DNA from: Immundisolibacter sp049322795
GTDB lineage: Bacteria > Pseudomonadota > Gammaproteobacteria > Immundisolibacterales > Immundisolibacteraceae
NCBI GenBank assembly: GCA_049322795.1
Contig: JBMOQH010000016.1
Location: forward strand, 62,001 to 126,000
DNA length: 64,000 nt
Direction of reading: 5' to 3'
Made by a program: the position numbers and the translations under genes. Below, in pieces: positions 55,240-64,000 of the stretch; positions within the stretch are counted from its first letter, which is position 1, and the number at the start of each line of letters is the position of its first letter. The notes under the pieces were generated by a model. The model had not been told where the DNA came from, made no database searches, and saw only the letters and a list, made by a program, of their open reading frames with translations.

Positions 55240-56088
55240 ATGACTAAGCATTGGTCAGATTCCGAGGTCGAAGCAGCCGTTGCGGACTACTTCGGCATGC
55301 TTCGTCTTGAGCTGACAGGCCAAAAATACAACAAGACCAACCACCGCCGAGCCTTGATCGAGCAGCTGGATAATCGTTCCGAAGGGTCCGTGGAACTGAA
55401 ACATCAGAATATTAGTGCAGTGCTCATCGAAATGGGCATCCCCTACATCGACGGCTACAAGCCACGATTCAATTATCAGCGCTCTGTCCTTCCTGCAGCG
55501 ATCACGGATTTCCTAAAGAGAAACTCGCAGTTCGAACAATTATTCGCAGCGGACTCCGAAGCCTTGCCGCAGATTCCTGACATTGAAGATTTTCTCTCTG
55601 CCTGGGATGCGCCGCCAGCGCCGGATGACCGACAAGCGCCAGCACTTGCTGACGGCAATGCCACTTACAGCCCTGCTGGTGTCAACTACCTGGAACGGGA
55701 AGCCCGGAACCGGGCCTTGGGTGAAGCTGGGGAGCAGTTCGTCATCAATTTCGAGCGCGCCCGACTCATCCGGGCTGGCAAAGAATCACTTGCTGACCGT
55801 ATTGAGCAAGTTTCAGCTACAGTTGGCCCTTCCGCGGGCTTTGACATCAAATCTTTCGAAGAGAACGGCACAGATCGACTCATCGAAACGAAAACCACAA
55901 AATACGGAAAGAACACGCCATTCTTCATCACTCCGAATGAGGTGTTGTTCTCCCAAAAAAACGCTTCGCGCTATTACCTGTATCGCCTGTTTCGGTTTCG
56001 AGAGACGCCGCGCCTTTTTGCTCTTCAAGGAAATGTGGAGGATCGGTGCATCATTGAACCGCATGAGTTCATAGCGAGGCCAGCGTGA
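55240..56088 (+). CDS. DUF3883 domain protein, possible nuclease
   Basis: 282 residues, with lower GC and different codon use than its neighbours, suggesting transfer. The N-terminal 90 residues (DSEVEAAVADYFGMLRLELT, KTNHRRALIEQL, VELKHQNISAVLIEMGIPYI) resemble the DNA-binding head seen in some restriction-type proteins. The C-terminal DUF3883 domain has ALGEAGEQFVINFERARLI, GFDIKSFEENGTDRLIETKT and FFITPNEVLFSQ, a pattern like PD-(D/E)xK folds (GFDIxS…E-T-K). DUF3883 proteins often occur in defence loci, but no partner gene is adjacent. Function unproven. Confidence 0.75.
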   Translation: MTKHWSDSEVEAAVADYFGMLRLELTGQKYNKTNHRRALIEQLDNRSEGSVELKHQNISAVLIEMGIPYIDGYKPRFNYQRSVLPAAITDFLKRNSQFEQLFAADSEALPQIPDIEDFLSAWDAPPAPDDRQAPALADGNATYSPAGVNYLEREARNRALGEAGEQFVINFERARLIRAGKESLADRIEQVSATVGPSAGFDIKSFEENGTDRLIETKTTKYGKNTPFFITPNEVLFSQKNASRYYLYRLFRFRETPRLFALQGNVEDRCIIEPHEFIARPA

Positions 56089-56157
56089 TCGGACAAATCA
56101 CCGCAGCGACCGGTAGGGCGGGCAAAGGCACAGCTGGCAGTGCCCAAGCGATTTCAG

Positions 56158-56360
56158 CGGATTACGTTCGACGACTTACGGTTCGTCTGCGTGGATAGCC
56201 CGCATAAATACGGTGAGGAACGAACCGCATCGGCATCTGTCCACCAGACGCCGACCGTGGGAGGCCCGCCTCGGGCCGAATGCCATGCTCTATGGATTCG
56301 CGGCGGGGCGCCGCTCCCACAGCATAGGCGCTGCGCCTTTGCGAAATTGGTACCGGGCCA
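56158..56360. repeat. Dispersed hairpin repeat, copy A
   Basis: Begins TTACGTTCGACGACTTACGG, continues to a core GTGGGAGGCCCGCCTCGGGC and GGATTCGCGGCGGGGCGCCG, and ends in GGCGCTGCGCCTTTGCGAAA. The core contains nested palindromes (GGCCCG…CGGGCC; GCGGCG…CGCCGC). Two more long copies lie at 57658–58050 and shorter ones at 61087–61300. No gene in it; REP/BIME-like. Confidence 0.75.
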
Positions 56361-56436
56361 TATCCGCCTCGTCGCGGCTATTTAGCCAACGACTCTTTCC
56401 GTGCCTGCGCAGGCGGAATGGCTGCGCCGTCCCGCT

Positions 56437-56637
56437 TTACCAGCGATTCTTCGGTTGCCGCCGGCCCCGGTCGACCTTGGCCAACGTGGGCGCTTTGCCC
56501 GGTTTCGCGGACGGGGTGCCCACGCCGGTAATGAGCGTCCTGGCCGGCGGGTCGCTGGCCGGGAATGAGTCTTCGCTGGCCGTATCGATGAGATCGTCGG
56601 CCGTGGGCGGCTGTTCTGGCTTGCGTTTCGGCTTCAT
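56437..56637 (-). CDS. Small protein with SFPASDPP motif
   Basis: 66 residues from the ATG at 56637; upstream in-frame starts (56673, 56778) exist but add little. The sequence MKPKRKPEQPPTADDLIDTA then SEDSFPASDPPARTLITGVG contains a motif that recurs in a family of short proteobacterial proteins of unknown function. The protein is polar and Pro-rich, without signal peptide or membrane span, and probably largely disordered. It lies between copies of the dispersed repeat. Confidence 0.6.
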   Translation of the reverse strand: MKPKRKPEQPPTADDLIDTASEDSFPASDPPARTLITGVGTPSAKPGKAPTLAKVDRGRRQPKNRW

Positions 56638-56971
56638 GGCATTTGTCTGCGGTTGCCTGCCGTTGATCGGCATGCTGGGTTGGACCCGCCGCAGACCGGC
56701 GTGTTTCAAGCAGCGCCCGCGAAATCCCCGGCAGACGATCGCCGCCCACACAAGAGACGCCGTGCGTGTGGGTCGCATTCGGTGCTTTTTGACGGTCCGG
56801 CAGTTGGATGGCCGGCGTGCCGTGATGGAACTTTTTCATGACTACGGGGGTCCGCTGTAGAGGGACGCGCTTGGCCGCCTCGCGCTGGCGGGCTCCTGAC
56901 TGGAGTGGCCGACCCTTCGCGTGTGGCCGAAACGTGCATTCCCTTCTCGACCCAAGAACCTGGAGGTTCCG
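56638..56971. other. Intergenic region before the SYLF gene
   Basis: About 330 bp between the divergent small gene and the SYLF gene. Open frames on both strands overlap each other and look like composition shadows; no repeat or RNA gene was recognised. The SYLF promoter should lie in the last 100 bp. Confidence 0.4.
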
Positions 56972-57535
56972 ATGAATGTTTCACGCAAACTCGTGGTCCC
57001 GCTGCTGTTGATGCTCATGGGGCCGCTCGCTGGCGTTGGGCTGGCAGGCAGGGCGCAAGCGGCAACCGCCGAAGACCTGCAAAAGGATGCCGCCCAGGCG
57101 CTGGAGAGGCTGACGCGGCAAAACCCGGCCGCGGCCCAGCTGGCCAGCAGCGCCAAAGCCACGTTGATCTTCCCCAACATCGTGAAGGCCGGCCTGGTGT
57201 TCGGCGGCAGTTACGGTGAGGGCGTATTGCGAGTCGGCCAACGGACCGAGGGTTACTACAACTCGGTTTCCGGCTCGTGGGGCCTGCAGGCCGGGGCGCA
57301 GTCCTACGGCTATGTGGTGTTCCTGATGACGGATTCGGCGGTGAAGTACCTGCGCGAAAGCAAGGGCTGGGAGATCGGCGTCGGGCCGACTGTCGTGCTG
57401 GTCGACGAGGGCGTGGCAAAGAACCTGTCGAGTTCGACCTTGCGGGATGACGCGTATGCCTTCGTTTTCGATCAGCAGGGTCTGATGGCCGGCGTGAGCA
57501 TCGAGGGGGCGAAGATCTCCCGTATCGACCGCTGA
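56972..57535 (+). CDS. Exported SYLF (YSC84-like) domain protein
   Basis: 187 residues from the ATG at 56972 with TGGAGG upstream; an earlier opening at 56921 has no such site. A signal peptide (LVVPLLLMLMGPLAGVGLAG, AQA cleavage) is followed by the SYLF domain: SSAKATLIFPNIVKAGLVFG, GSYGEGVLRV, GYYNSVSGSWGLQAGAQSYG, and the C-terminal DAYAFVFDQQGLMAGVSIEG. SYLF proteins bind lipids; bacterial exported members have no firm role. It sits between repeat copies, with codon usage close to the chromosome. Confidence 0.88.
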   Translation: MNVSRKLVVPLLLMLMGPLAGVGLAGRAQAATAEDLQKDAAQALERLTRQNPAAAQLASSAKATLIFPNIVKAGLVFGGSYGEGVLRVGQRTEGYYNSVSGSWGLQAGAQSYGYVVFLMTDSAVKYLRESKGWEIGVGPTVVLVDEGVAKNLSSSTLRDDAYAFVFDQQGLMAGVSIEGAKISRIDR

Positions 57536-57657
57536 CCTCGGTCCGCGGTGCGGGTGGCGCCGTCTTCTGGCTGTCGTCGGCCGGCAGACGCGTGCCGCAC
57601 CGCGGCGCTAGCGAGCGGGTGGGGAAAGGCCGTCAGGCCGTGCGCATGCGATTGCAA

Positions 57658-58050
57658 CGGAGTTACGTTCGGCGACTTCCGGTCTGTCCGCGTGGGCACG
57701 CTGCGCTTTGCCGCACCCTGCGATGGGTGCGGGGTGCGGATTGAAAAACGATTTTTACCCCGGTGGGTCTTGGTCGGCCTTCGAGATGCAAGTTGGCATC
57801 TGTCCACCCGATGCCGACCGTGGGAAGCCCGCCTCGGGCCGAATGCCATGCTCCATGGATTCGCGGCGGGGCGCCGCTCCCACGGTATAGGCGCTGCGCC
57901 TTTGCGAAATTATTCCGCGTCGGCTGTGGTGAGGAACGAACCATATCGGTATCTGCCCACCCGATGCCGACCGTGGGAGGCCCGCCTCGGGCCGAATCCC
58001 ATGCTCCATGGATTCGCGGCGGGGCGCCGCTCCCACAGCATAGGTGTCGC
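57658..58050. repeat. Dispersed hairpin repeat, copies B and C in tandem
   Basis: Two tandem units with a 153-bp period (CACCCGATGCCGACCGTGGG at 57805 and 57958), each with the core GGGCCGAA…GGATTCGCGGCGGGGCGCCG. The left flank TTACGTTCGGCGACTTCCGG matches copy A at 56158. They fill the gap between the SYLF gene and the chemoreceptor-like gene. No gene in it. Confidence 0.75.
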
Positions 58051-58136
58051 ATCCCGGACGTTTCCCTTGTCGGTATGCGCATTGGCCGACTGACGGCGCG
58101 CGAGGTGCAGGGAGCCGCACGGTCCCGCCGCGCCCG

Positions 58137-59165
58137 TCACCCTGTGTTGATGGGATGGGTGATGACGCCATACCAGCCCAGGCCGCGGTATGTCTCGTAG
58201 CCCGGGGTGAGCGCGTAGCCGACGATCCGCCCGCTGACATCCAGGTAGTGGCCGGTGGCGTTCTGCGCCTGCAGGGGGAAGACTTCCTCCAGCACGCCGC
58301 GGCCGTCAGAGGCGGCGATGACGCGTTTTCTGGCATCCACCAGCAGGCAACGCGCACCGGATGACTGGTCGAGCCGCACGCCCTGCACGACCGCCTGTGC
58401 CTGCGGGGCCCAGTCGAAGAAGATGCCGAGCACGCCGAGTGGCTCGCCGTGCTCGAGCCCGTCGCGGCGGATGGCGGTGGCGTAGGTGGCCACCGTGGCG
58501 TTGTCCAGCACGGCGTTGCGGACGACGTCGGCCACCGCGAATTCGGCACCGCTGGCCGTGGCCATGGCCTGGCGGAACCATGATTCGCCCAGCACCTGAG
58601 CACCGATCGCCCCCGGATAGCGCCGCGGCCGGCCGTTGGCCAGCACGCGCCCATGGCGATCGGCGACCCACAGGTCGAGGTAGACCGTGTAGGAGTTCAG
58701 GATCACGCCCAGACGCTCGGCGGCGTACTGGCAGCGTTCCGGCGTCGGGTCGGCCACGCAGTCGACCACGGCCGAGTCGGTGGCCCACCAGCGCACGTCG
58801 CAGGAGCGCTCGTACAGGTTGCGATCGATGATGTCGATCATGTTCAGGGACAGGTCGGCCAGGCGCTGACCGAGCAACTCGCGCAGCATGCGGTCGCTGA
58901 CCGAGGCCAGCTGATCGACGCGCTGGGCGATGTCCTGGCGCAGGGCGCCCGCCACCCCGGCGATCTGCCGCGATACCTCGGACACCTCATTGGCCACGAC
59001 GGCGAAGCCGCGGCCGGCATCCCCGGCGCGGCTGGCTTCGATCAGCGCGTTCAGGGCGAGCATCTTGGTCTGGCGCGTGATCTCCTCGATCTGCGCCACC
59101 TTGCCGGATGCGGCGTGCAGGACGCCGCGGGACAGTTCAACGAGCTGGTGGTCGGTATCTGACAT
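58137..59165 (-). CDS. Soluble chemoreceptor-like protein with N-terminal MCP tip and C-terminal Cache-like domain
   Basis: 342 residues with no membrane span or signal peptide. The chemotaxis signalling hairpin tip is at the very N-terminus: VAQIEEITRQTKMLALNALI then EASRAGDAGRGFAVVANEVS (about residues 23–62). The C-terminal ~230 residues resemble a Cache/PAS sensor (LDLWVADRHGRVLANGR, FEVAD-like AEFAVADVVRNAVLDNATVA, GVLGIFFDWAPQAQ, CLLVDARKRVIAASDGRG). This reverses the usual sensor-first order, and only a short signalling region is present. It may act through cytosolic CheA/CheW or be unrelated to taxis. Transcribed toward repeat copy C. Confidence 0.75.
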   Translation of the reverse strand: MSDTDHQLVELSRGVLHAASGKVAQIEEITRQTKMLALNALIEASRAGDAGRGFAVVANEVSEVSRQIAGVAGALRQDIAQRVDQLASVSDRMLRELLGQRLADLSLNMIDIIDRNLYERSCDVRWWATDSAVVDCVADPTPERCQYAAERLGVILNSYTVYLDLWVADRHGRVLANGRPRRYPGAIGAQVLGESWFRQAMATASGAEFAVADVVRNAVLDNATVATYATAIRRDGLEHGEPLGVLGIFFDWAPQAQAVVQGVRLDQSSGARCLLVDARKRVIAASDGRGVLEEVFPLQAQNATGHYLDVSGRIVGYALTPGYETYRGLGWYGVITHPINTG

Positions 59166-59637
59166 GTGAATGGTGGGGGAGAAAACGGTCCGTGGGAGCG
59201 GCGGGGTGACCCAGCCGGCAGTGCCGGTTCAATCTTGGCTACGGCAAACGGGAGCGTTTCTTGAGCCGGATCTGCCGGCCCGGTGGTCACCCCGCCCCAA
59301 TGGCACTACCCGCCGAGCAATATCCGCGCCACCGCCGCTGGCAGCGCGGCAGCCCGCGACCCCGAAGCGCGCAGGGCGGCGACTGGGCGGGCGAGGATGG
59401 TTGCCGTGCGCCGGCTGGCGGCCACTGCCTTCGGTGTCGGCCCCCGCCGCGGGCGGCCAGGCCAGGCCGCGCGACTCGTCCCTGGCCTGTTGGCGCACCT
59501 GCCCGCACGATTGATGCTGAACACCAACATCGGCACGGAGAACCGAAACACCAGGCGTTTACGCCGGTGATGTGTCGCGGCGACGTCCTGCCGCTCCCGG
59601 GCGCTGCGCCGGGCCAACAGGGAGCCGGCCGCCGACG
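59166..59637. other. Intergenic region between the chemoreceptor-like gene and gloB
   Basis: About 470 bp without a convincing gene. A long inverted repeat places GGCGGGGTGACC (59201–59212) against GGTCACCCCGCC (59284–59295), leaving a loop of about 70 bases. A plus-strand open frame of 95 codons (59283–59570) is rich in Arg/Ala with no family features and is judged a shadow. Confidence 0.45.
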
Positions 59638-60429
59638 CTACCAACTGTTGCGCAGTTCGCGCAGGCGCAGGAACACGTCCTTCGGCGACGGCTGCTCGGG
59701 CAGGTCGGGAAAGGCCTCTCGCAGGCGGGCGATGACGGTCGGGTTGGTCAGCCGGAAGAAGGTGTTCACCTCCTTTTCCTCGGCCAGCGTGGTCAGGCGT
59801 GCGTGGTGCGGGTCCTGTTGCTCGATCTGCCCCAGCAGCGCGCCGGCCTTGGCGTTGCCCGGCTCGCGATCCAGCGTGAAGCGCAGATTGTTGGCGATGT
59901 AGTCGTGACCGGGATAAAGCACGGTGGCATCCGGCAGACCGGCGAGCTGCTCGGCGAAGGTGCGGTACAGGTGCTCCGGGTGGCCGCCGCCGTGGCAGTT
60001 GCCGGCGCCGGCGTTGAACAGGGTGTCGCCGCTGATCAGGCCCGGCCGGTCGCCGCGGCAGAACAGGCACACGTGGCTCATGGTGTGGCCGGGGGTGTCG
60101 AGCACTTCGAGCTCGCCGCTCTTGCCGATGGGGATCACGTCGCCGGCCGCTAGCCCGCGGTCGATGCCCGGAATGCGCCCCTTGGCGCCGGCGTGGGCCA
60201 GCAGTTTGGCGCCGGTGGCAGCGATGATTTTCTCGTTGCCGCCGATGTGGTCCGGGTGCTCGTGGGTGTTCAGCACCTGCGTGATGCGCCAGCCAAGGTC
60301 GGCGGCGCGGGCGAGCACCCGATCGACATCCAGCGGGTCGACCGCCAGCGCCTCGCCGGTGTCCGGGCAACCGATCAGGTAGTGGAAGTTGCGGTAGGCG
60401 TTGTCGGAGTAGATTTGCTCGATGACCAT
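59638..60429 (-). CDS. gloB: Hydroxyacylglutathione hydrolase (glyoxalase II)
   Basis: Metallo-beta-lactamase-fold hydrolase of S-lactoylglutathione, the second step of methylglyoxal detoxification. 263 residues. Dinuclear metal motif NTHEHPDHIGG (His56, His58, Asp60, His61), then DTPGHTMSHVCLF, FNAGAGNCHGGGHPEHLY, LYPGHDYIANNLRF, and the glutathione-binding C-terminal helix EVNTFFRLTNPTVIARL. Its ATG (60427–60429) overlaps the start codons of the divergent glycosylase gene, so the two 5' ends share bases. Confidence 0.93.
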   Translation of the reverse strand: MVIEQIYSDNAYRNFHYLIGCPDTGEALAVDPLDVDRVLARAADLGWRITQVLNTHEHPDHIGGNEKIIAATGAKLLAHAGAKGRIPGIDRGLAAGDVIPIGKSGELEVLDTPGHTMSHVCLFCRGDRPGLISGDTLFNAGAGNCHGGGHPEHLYRTFAEQLAGLPDATVLYPGHDYIANNLRFTLDREPGNAKAGALLGQIEQQDPHHARLTTLAEEKEVNTFFRLTNPTVIARLREAFPDLPEQPSPKDVFLRLRELRNSW

Positions 60430-61051
60430 GACGATGACTCCCGATGCCTTTGCGGATGCGTTGCGTGAGGGGGAAGCTTACCTTGCGGCCGCGGACCCGC
60501 CGCTGGCCAAGGTGATGCAGGCACAGGGCCCACTGGCGGCCGAACGCTACCGGCGCGAGCCGTTTACCGCGCTGTTGCAGGCGCTGATCGGGCAGCAGCT
60601 GTCGACCCACGCCGCGGCCAGCATTGCCCGGCGCCTGTGGGCGCTCGCCGGCGCGCCGCCGACGCCGCAAGCCGTGCTGGCGCTGGATGCCGACGCCTTG
60701 CGCGGCTGTGGGCTGTCCGCCGGCAAGACCCGCAGCGCGCTGGCCATCGCACGGGCAGTGGATGCAGGCACGCTCGACCTGGCCGCGCTGGCAGTCGTCG
60801 ACGAGGCGGCGGTCATCGCCGCGCTGACCGTACTGCCCGGCGTCGGCCCGTGGACCGCGCACATGTTCCTGATGTTCGGTCAAGGCCGGCTCGACGTGTT
60901 CGCTCCGGGGGATCTCGGCCTGCGGCGGGCCCTGCAGCGCCTGGATGACTTGACCGCCCTGCCCTCGCCCGCCGTGGCGCTGGAGCGCGCCGAGCGCTGG
61001 CGACCGTATCGGACGGTGGCGGCCTGGCAGTTGTGGCGCTGGCTGGCATAA
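60422..61051 (+). CDS. DNA-3-methyladenine glycosylase, AlkA type (HhH-GPD)
   Basis: Base-excision glycosylase removing alkylated purines. 209 residues from the ATG at 60422; ATGs at 60428 and 60434 are also in frame. The conserved N-terminal part (DPPLAKVMQAQGPL, PFTALLQALIGQQLSTHAA) must be included. The helix-hairpin-helix LTVLPGVGPWTAHMFLM and the catalytic Asp in VFAPGDLGLRRALQRL follow, ending in RPYRTVAAWQLWRWL. Its 5' end overlaps gloB in the divergent orientation by up to 8 bp. Confidence 0.9.
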   Translation: MTMTMTPDAFADALREGEAYLAAADPPLAKVMQAQGPLAAERYRREPFTALLQALIGQQLSTHAAASIARRLWALAGAPPTPQAVLALDADALRGCGLSAGKTRSALAIARAVDAGTLDLAALAVVDEAAVIAALTVLPGVGPWTAHMFLMFGQGRLDVFAPGDLGLRRALQRLDDLTALPSPAVALERAERWRPYRTVAAWQLWRWLA

Positions 61052-61086
61052 GGGGCGGGCGCAGGACACAGGATTCGCGGCGGGGG

Positions 61087-61300
61087 CGCCGCTCCCACGA
61101 GGTCGAGCCTTTTATGTGGGAGGCCCGCCCTCGGGCCGAATGATCAGCCCTTCCCAGGACACATCGGGTTGAGTCTCGATGTGGGAGTCCCGCCCCCGGG
61201 CCGAATGATCAGCCCTTCCCGGGACACATCGGGTTGAGTCTGTATGTGGGAGGCCCGCCCCCGGGCCGAACGACCTTCCGGGCGCGGGACACATCAAGCG
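61087..61300. repeat. Tandem 65-bp REP-like repeats
   Basis: Three units begin ATGTGGGAG at 61114, 61179 and 61244, an exact 65-bp period; each contains GGCCCGCC…GGGCCGAA as a hairpin, and the first two end in CAGGACACATCGGGTTGAGT or a one-base variant. The third diverges after GGGCCGAA. A preceding GGATTCGCGGCGGGGGCGCC at 61071–61090 matches the core of the repeats at 56–58 kb. They occupy the gap between the glycosylase and the convergent MFS gene. Confidence 0.8.
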
Positions 61301-61308
61301 GTGGCCGC

Positions 61309-62495
61309 TCAGCCGTAACTGATGCGCCGGCGCCTCAGATAGACATAGCTGCCGGCGAGGCACGCCAGCAGCAGCGTGCCGGTGGCGACGAACGCGCCGC
61401 CCAGCCCGAGCGCGTGCACCAGGCCGCCCAGCAGCACCGGCACGGCGAAGTACCCGAGCCGGTTGAACAGCGTGCGCAGGCCGATGACCAGGCCGCGCTG
61501 GTTGGACGCCGTCTGCCGGCCGATGGCGGCCAGCAGCGTCGGCAGGCTGAGTCCAAGCCCAAGCCCGTGCAGGGCGCTGAGCACTCCGACCATGAGCATG
61601 GAGCTGAAAAAGGGCACCAGGCTGATGGCCAGCACGGACAGCGCGATCGACCCGAACAGCACCTGCGTCATGGACGTGCGACGGATGGCCGCCGCGGCGG
61701 ACAGCGAGCCGACCGAAATGGCGGCGTTGATGCAGGCGAACATCAGACCGATGCCGGTGGGCGAGAACCCGGCCTGATCGAGGTGCACCGGATAGAACGA
61801 CGCATTGACCGCCGCCGCCGACAGGCGCAGCAGCGTCAGCAGCATCACGATCATCAGCGAGGCCTGCGCCAGCAGCGGCAGCGCCTGCCGGTAGGCGCCC
61901 CCGGTGACCTGCCACAGCGTGCCCTGCGCGGCGCCGTCGCGACGATCGGGCAGCGGCACGGCGACCACGGCCAGCAGCCCGCCCCATACGGCCATCAGCG
62001 CAAAACCGGCCGACAGGCCCAGCCGATCGACCAGGGCACCCGCCAGCAGCGGCGCCAGCAGCATGCCGATGCTGCCGGCGAACGAGAACCGCCCCATGAA
62101 GCTGTTGCGCTCCGCCGACGGCGTGGCGCGGATGGCGTAGGACTGCGCCGACAGCCAGCTCATGCTGCGCGCGAGACCACCCAGCAATTGCAGCGCGCAG
62201 GCGGCGAGAAAGCCGCCGGCCAGCGGATACAGCGCCGCCGTCACGCCCGCGCCCAGACCGGCCCACAGCATGACCTGGCGATCGCCGTAGCGGTCGCACA
62301 GGGCGCCGGCCGGCACGGCCAGCAGCATTGGGCTCAATGAGGCCAGCGCCACGGCGATGCCGAGCTGCGCCGGCGGCAGGCCGCGGTCGAGCGCCCACAG
62401 CGGCAGCAGCATACCGATCAGCGATTCGGTGGTGATGCCGAAGAACGCGCTGGCGTAGACGAGCGCGCGCTGTGCCGGCCCGAGCGGGGCGCCGC

Positions 62496-62499
<4 letters not shown>
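61309..62499 (-). CDS. MFS transporter
   Basis: Major facilitator superfamily permease, substrate unknown. 396 residues with about twelve hydrophobic segments, for example ALVYASAFFGITTESLIGML, LGIAVALASLSPMLLAVPAG, and after the central loop QALPLLAQASLMIVMLLTLL. The loop 2–3 signature AGALCDRYGDRQVMLWAGLG fits the G-x(3)-D-R-x-G-R-R pattern. The start overlaps the uvrA stop by 4 bp, so the pair is translationally coupled. The same uvrA–MFS adjacency occurs in pseudomonads. Confidence 0.88.

Positions 62500-64000
<1,501 letters not shown>

Noticed and set aside
59283..59570. 95-codon plus-strand gene before gloB
   Set aside because: Arg/Ala-rich with no recognisable features or ribosome site and overlapped by equally long frames on the other strand.
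56000..61300. Possible CRISPR array in the repeat-rich regions
   Set aside because: Repeats are long, palindromic and imperfect, with conserved rather than unique spacers; no cas gene is nearby.

Overview
The window is GC-rich (roughly two-thirds GC by eye) and comes from a motile gammaproteobacterium. Supporting this are the orders gyrA–serC, dapF–DUF484–xerC and aspC–uvrB, the complete flgA–flgN flagellar block with P and L rings (Gram-negative envelope), and exosortase H. A Rieske aromatic-ring dioxygenase beside a thiamine-diphosphate enzyme suggests use of aromatic compounds. An Immundisolibacter-like hydrocarbon degrader is one guess, but the species cannot be named from this sequence alone.

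Layout. 1–2.9 kb: start of serC and gyrA. 3.1–13.2 kb: flagellar rod/hook/ring operon flgBCDEFGHIJKL on the minus strand, with flgA and flgMN diverging on the plus strand (13.5–15.2 kb) and hairpin repeats between them. 15.3–19.4 kb: cysQ, a DUF815 ATPase, then the overlapping dapF–DUF484–xerC operon. 19.5–26.7 kb: error-prone polymerase dnaE2 and two c-di-GMP proteins pointing at each other. 26.8–30.4 kb: TPP enzyme divergent from a Rieske dioxygenase alpha/beta pair. 30.5–43.9 kb: a large RHS toxin/immunity array and an exosortase H locus. 44–51 kb: esterase, amino-acid dehydrogenase, zinc alcohol dehydrogenase and a three-gene 2-oxo-acid dehydrogenase operon. 51.2–55 kb: tRNA-Asn, aspC, uvrB. 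55–58.1 kb: island-like stretch with a DUF3883 gene, two small genes and dispersed hairpin repeats. 58.1–64 kb: soluble chemoreceptor-like protein, gloB, an alkA-type glycosylase, MFS transporter and the 3' part of uvrA.

The most interesting region is 30.5–43.9 kb. One full-length RHS protein (1495 residues) has a Sec signal peptide and no visible PAAR or VgrG part. In its middle it carries a complete IPTL-type C-terminal sorting signal (IPTLGEWG, hydrophobic helix, RR). A second hydrophobic stretch ending in ARASDA follows, then the rest of the RHS shell and an L,D-transpeptidase-like toxin domain. Directly divergent from it lie exosortase H, whose known substrates carry IPTL tails, and its usual companion membrane protein. 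Downstream are its signal-peptide-bearing immunity gene, a second orphan toxin module interrupted by an in-frame amber codon with its membrane immunity gene, a fossil immunity gene, a ParE-type toxin–antitoxin pair, and a 5'-truncated RHS copy. That copy keeps the same internal IPTL segment but ends in a different toxin, with a TTG-started, translationally coupled immunity gene. The two big copies share about 1.8 kb of almost identical DNA, a ready substrate for toxin swapping. I infer a family of exosortase-H-processed, surface-exposed RHS toxins acting on the periplasm or cell wall. This is a hypothesis built on juxtaposition and motifs, not a demonstrated system.

Elsewhere the content is mostly housekeeping. 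No rRNA, CRISPR array, prophage or intact insertion sequence was seen, and there is one tRNA.
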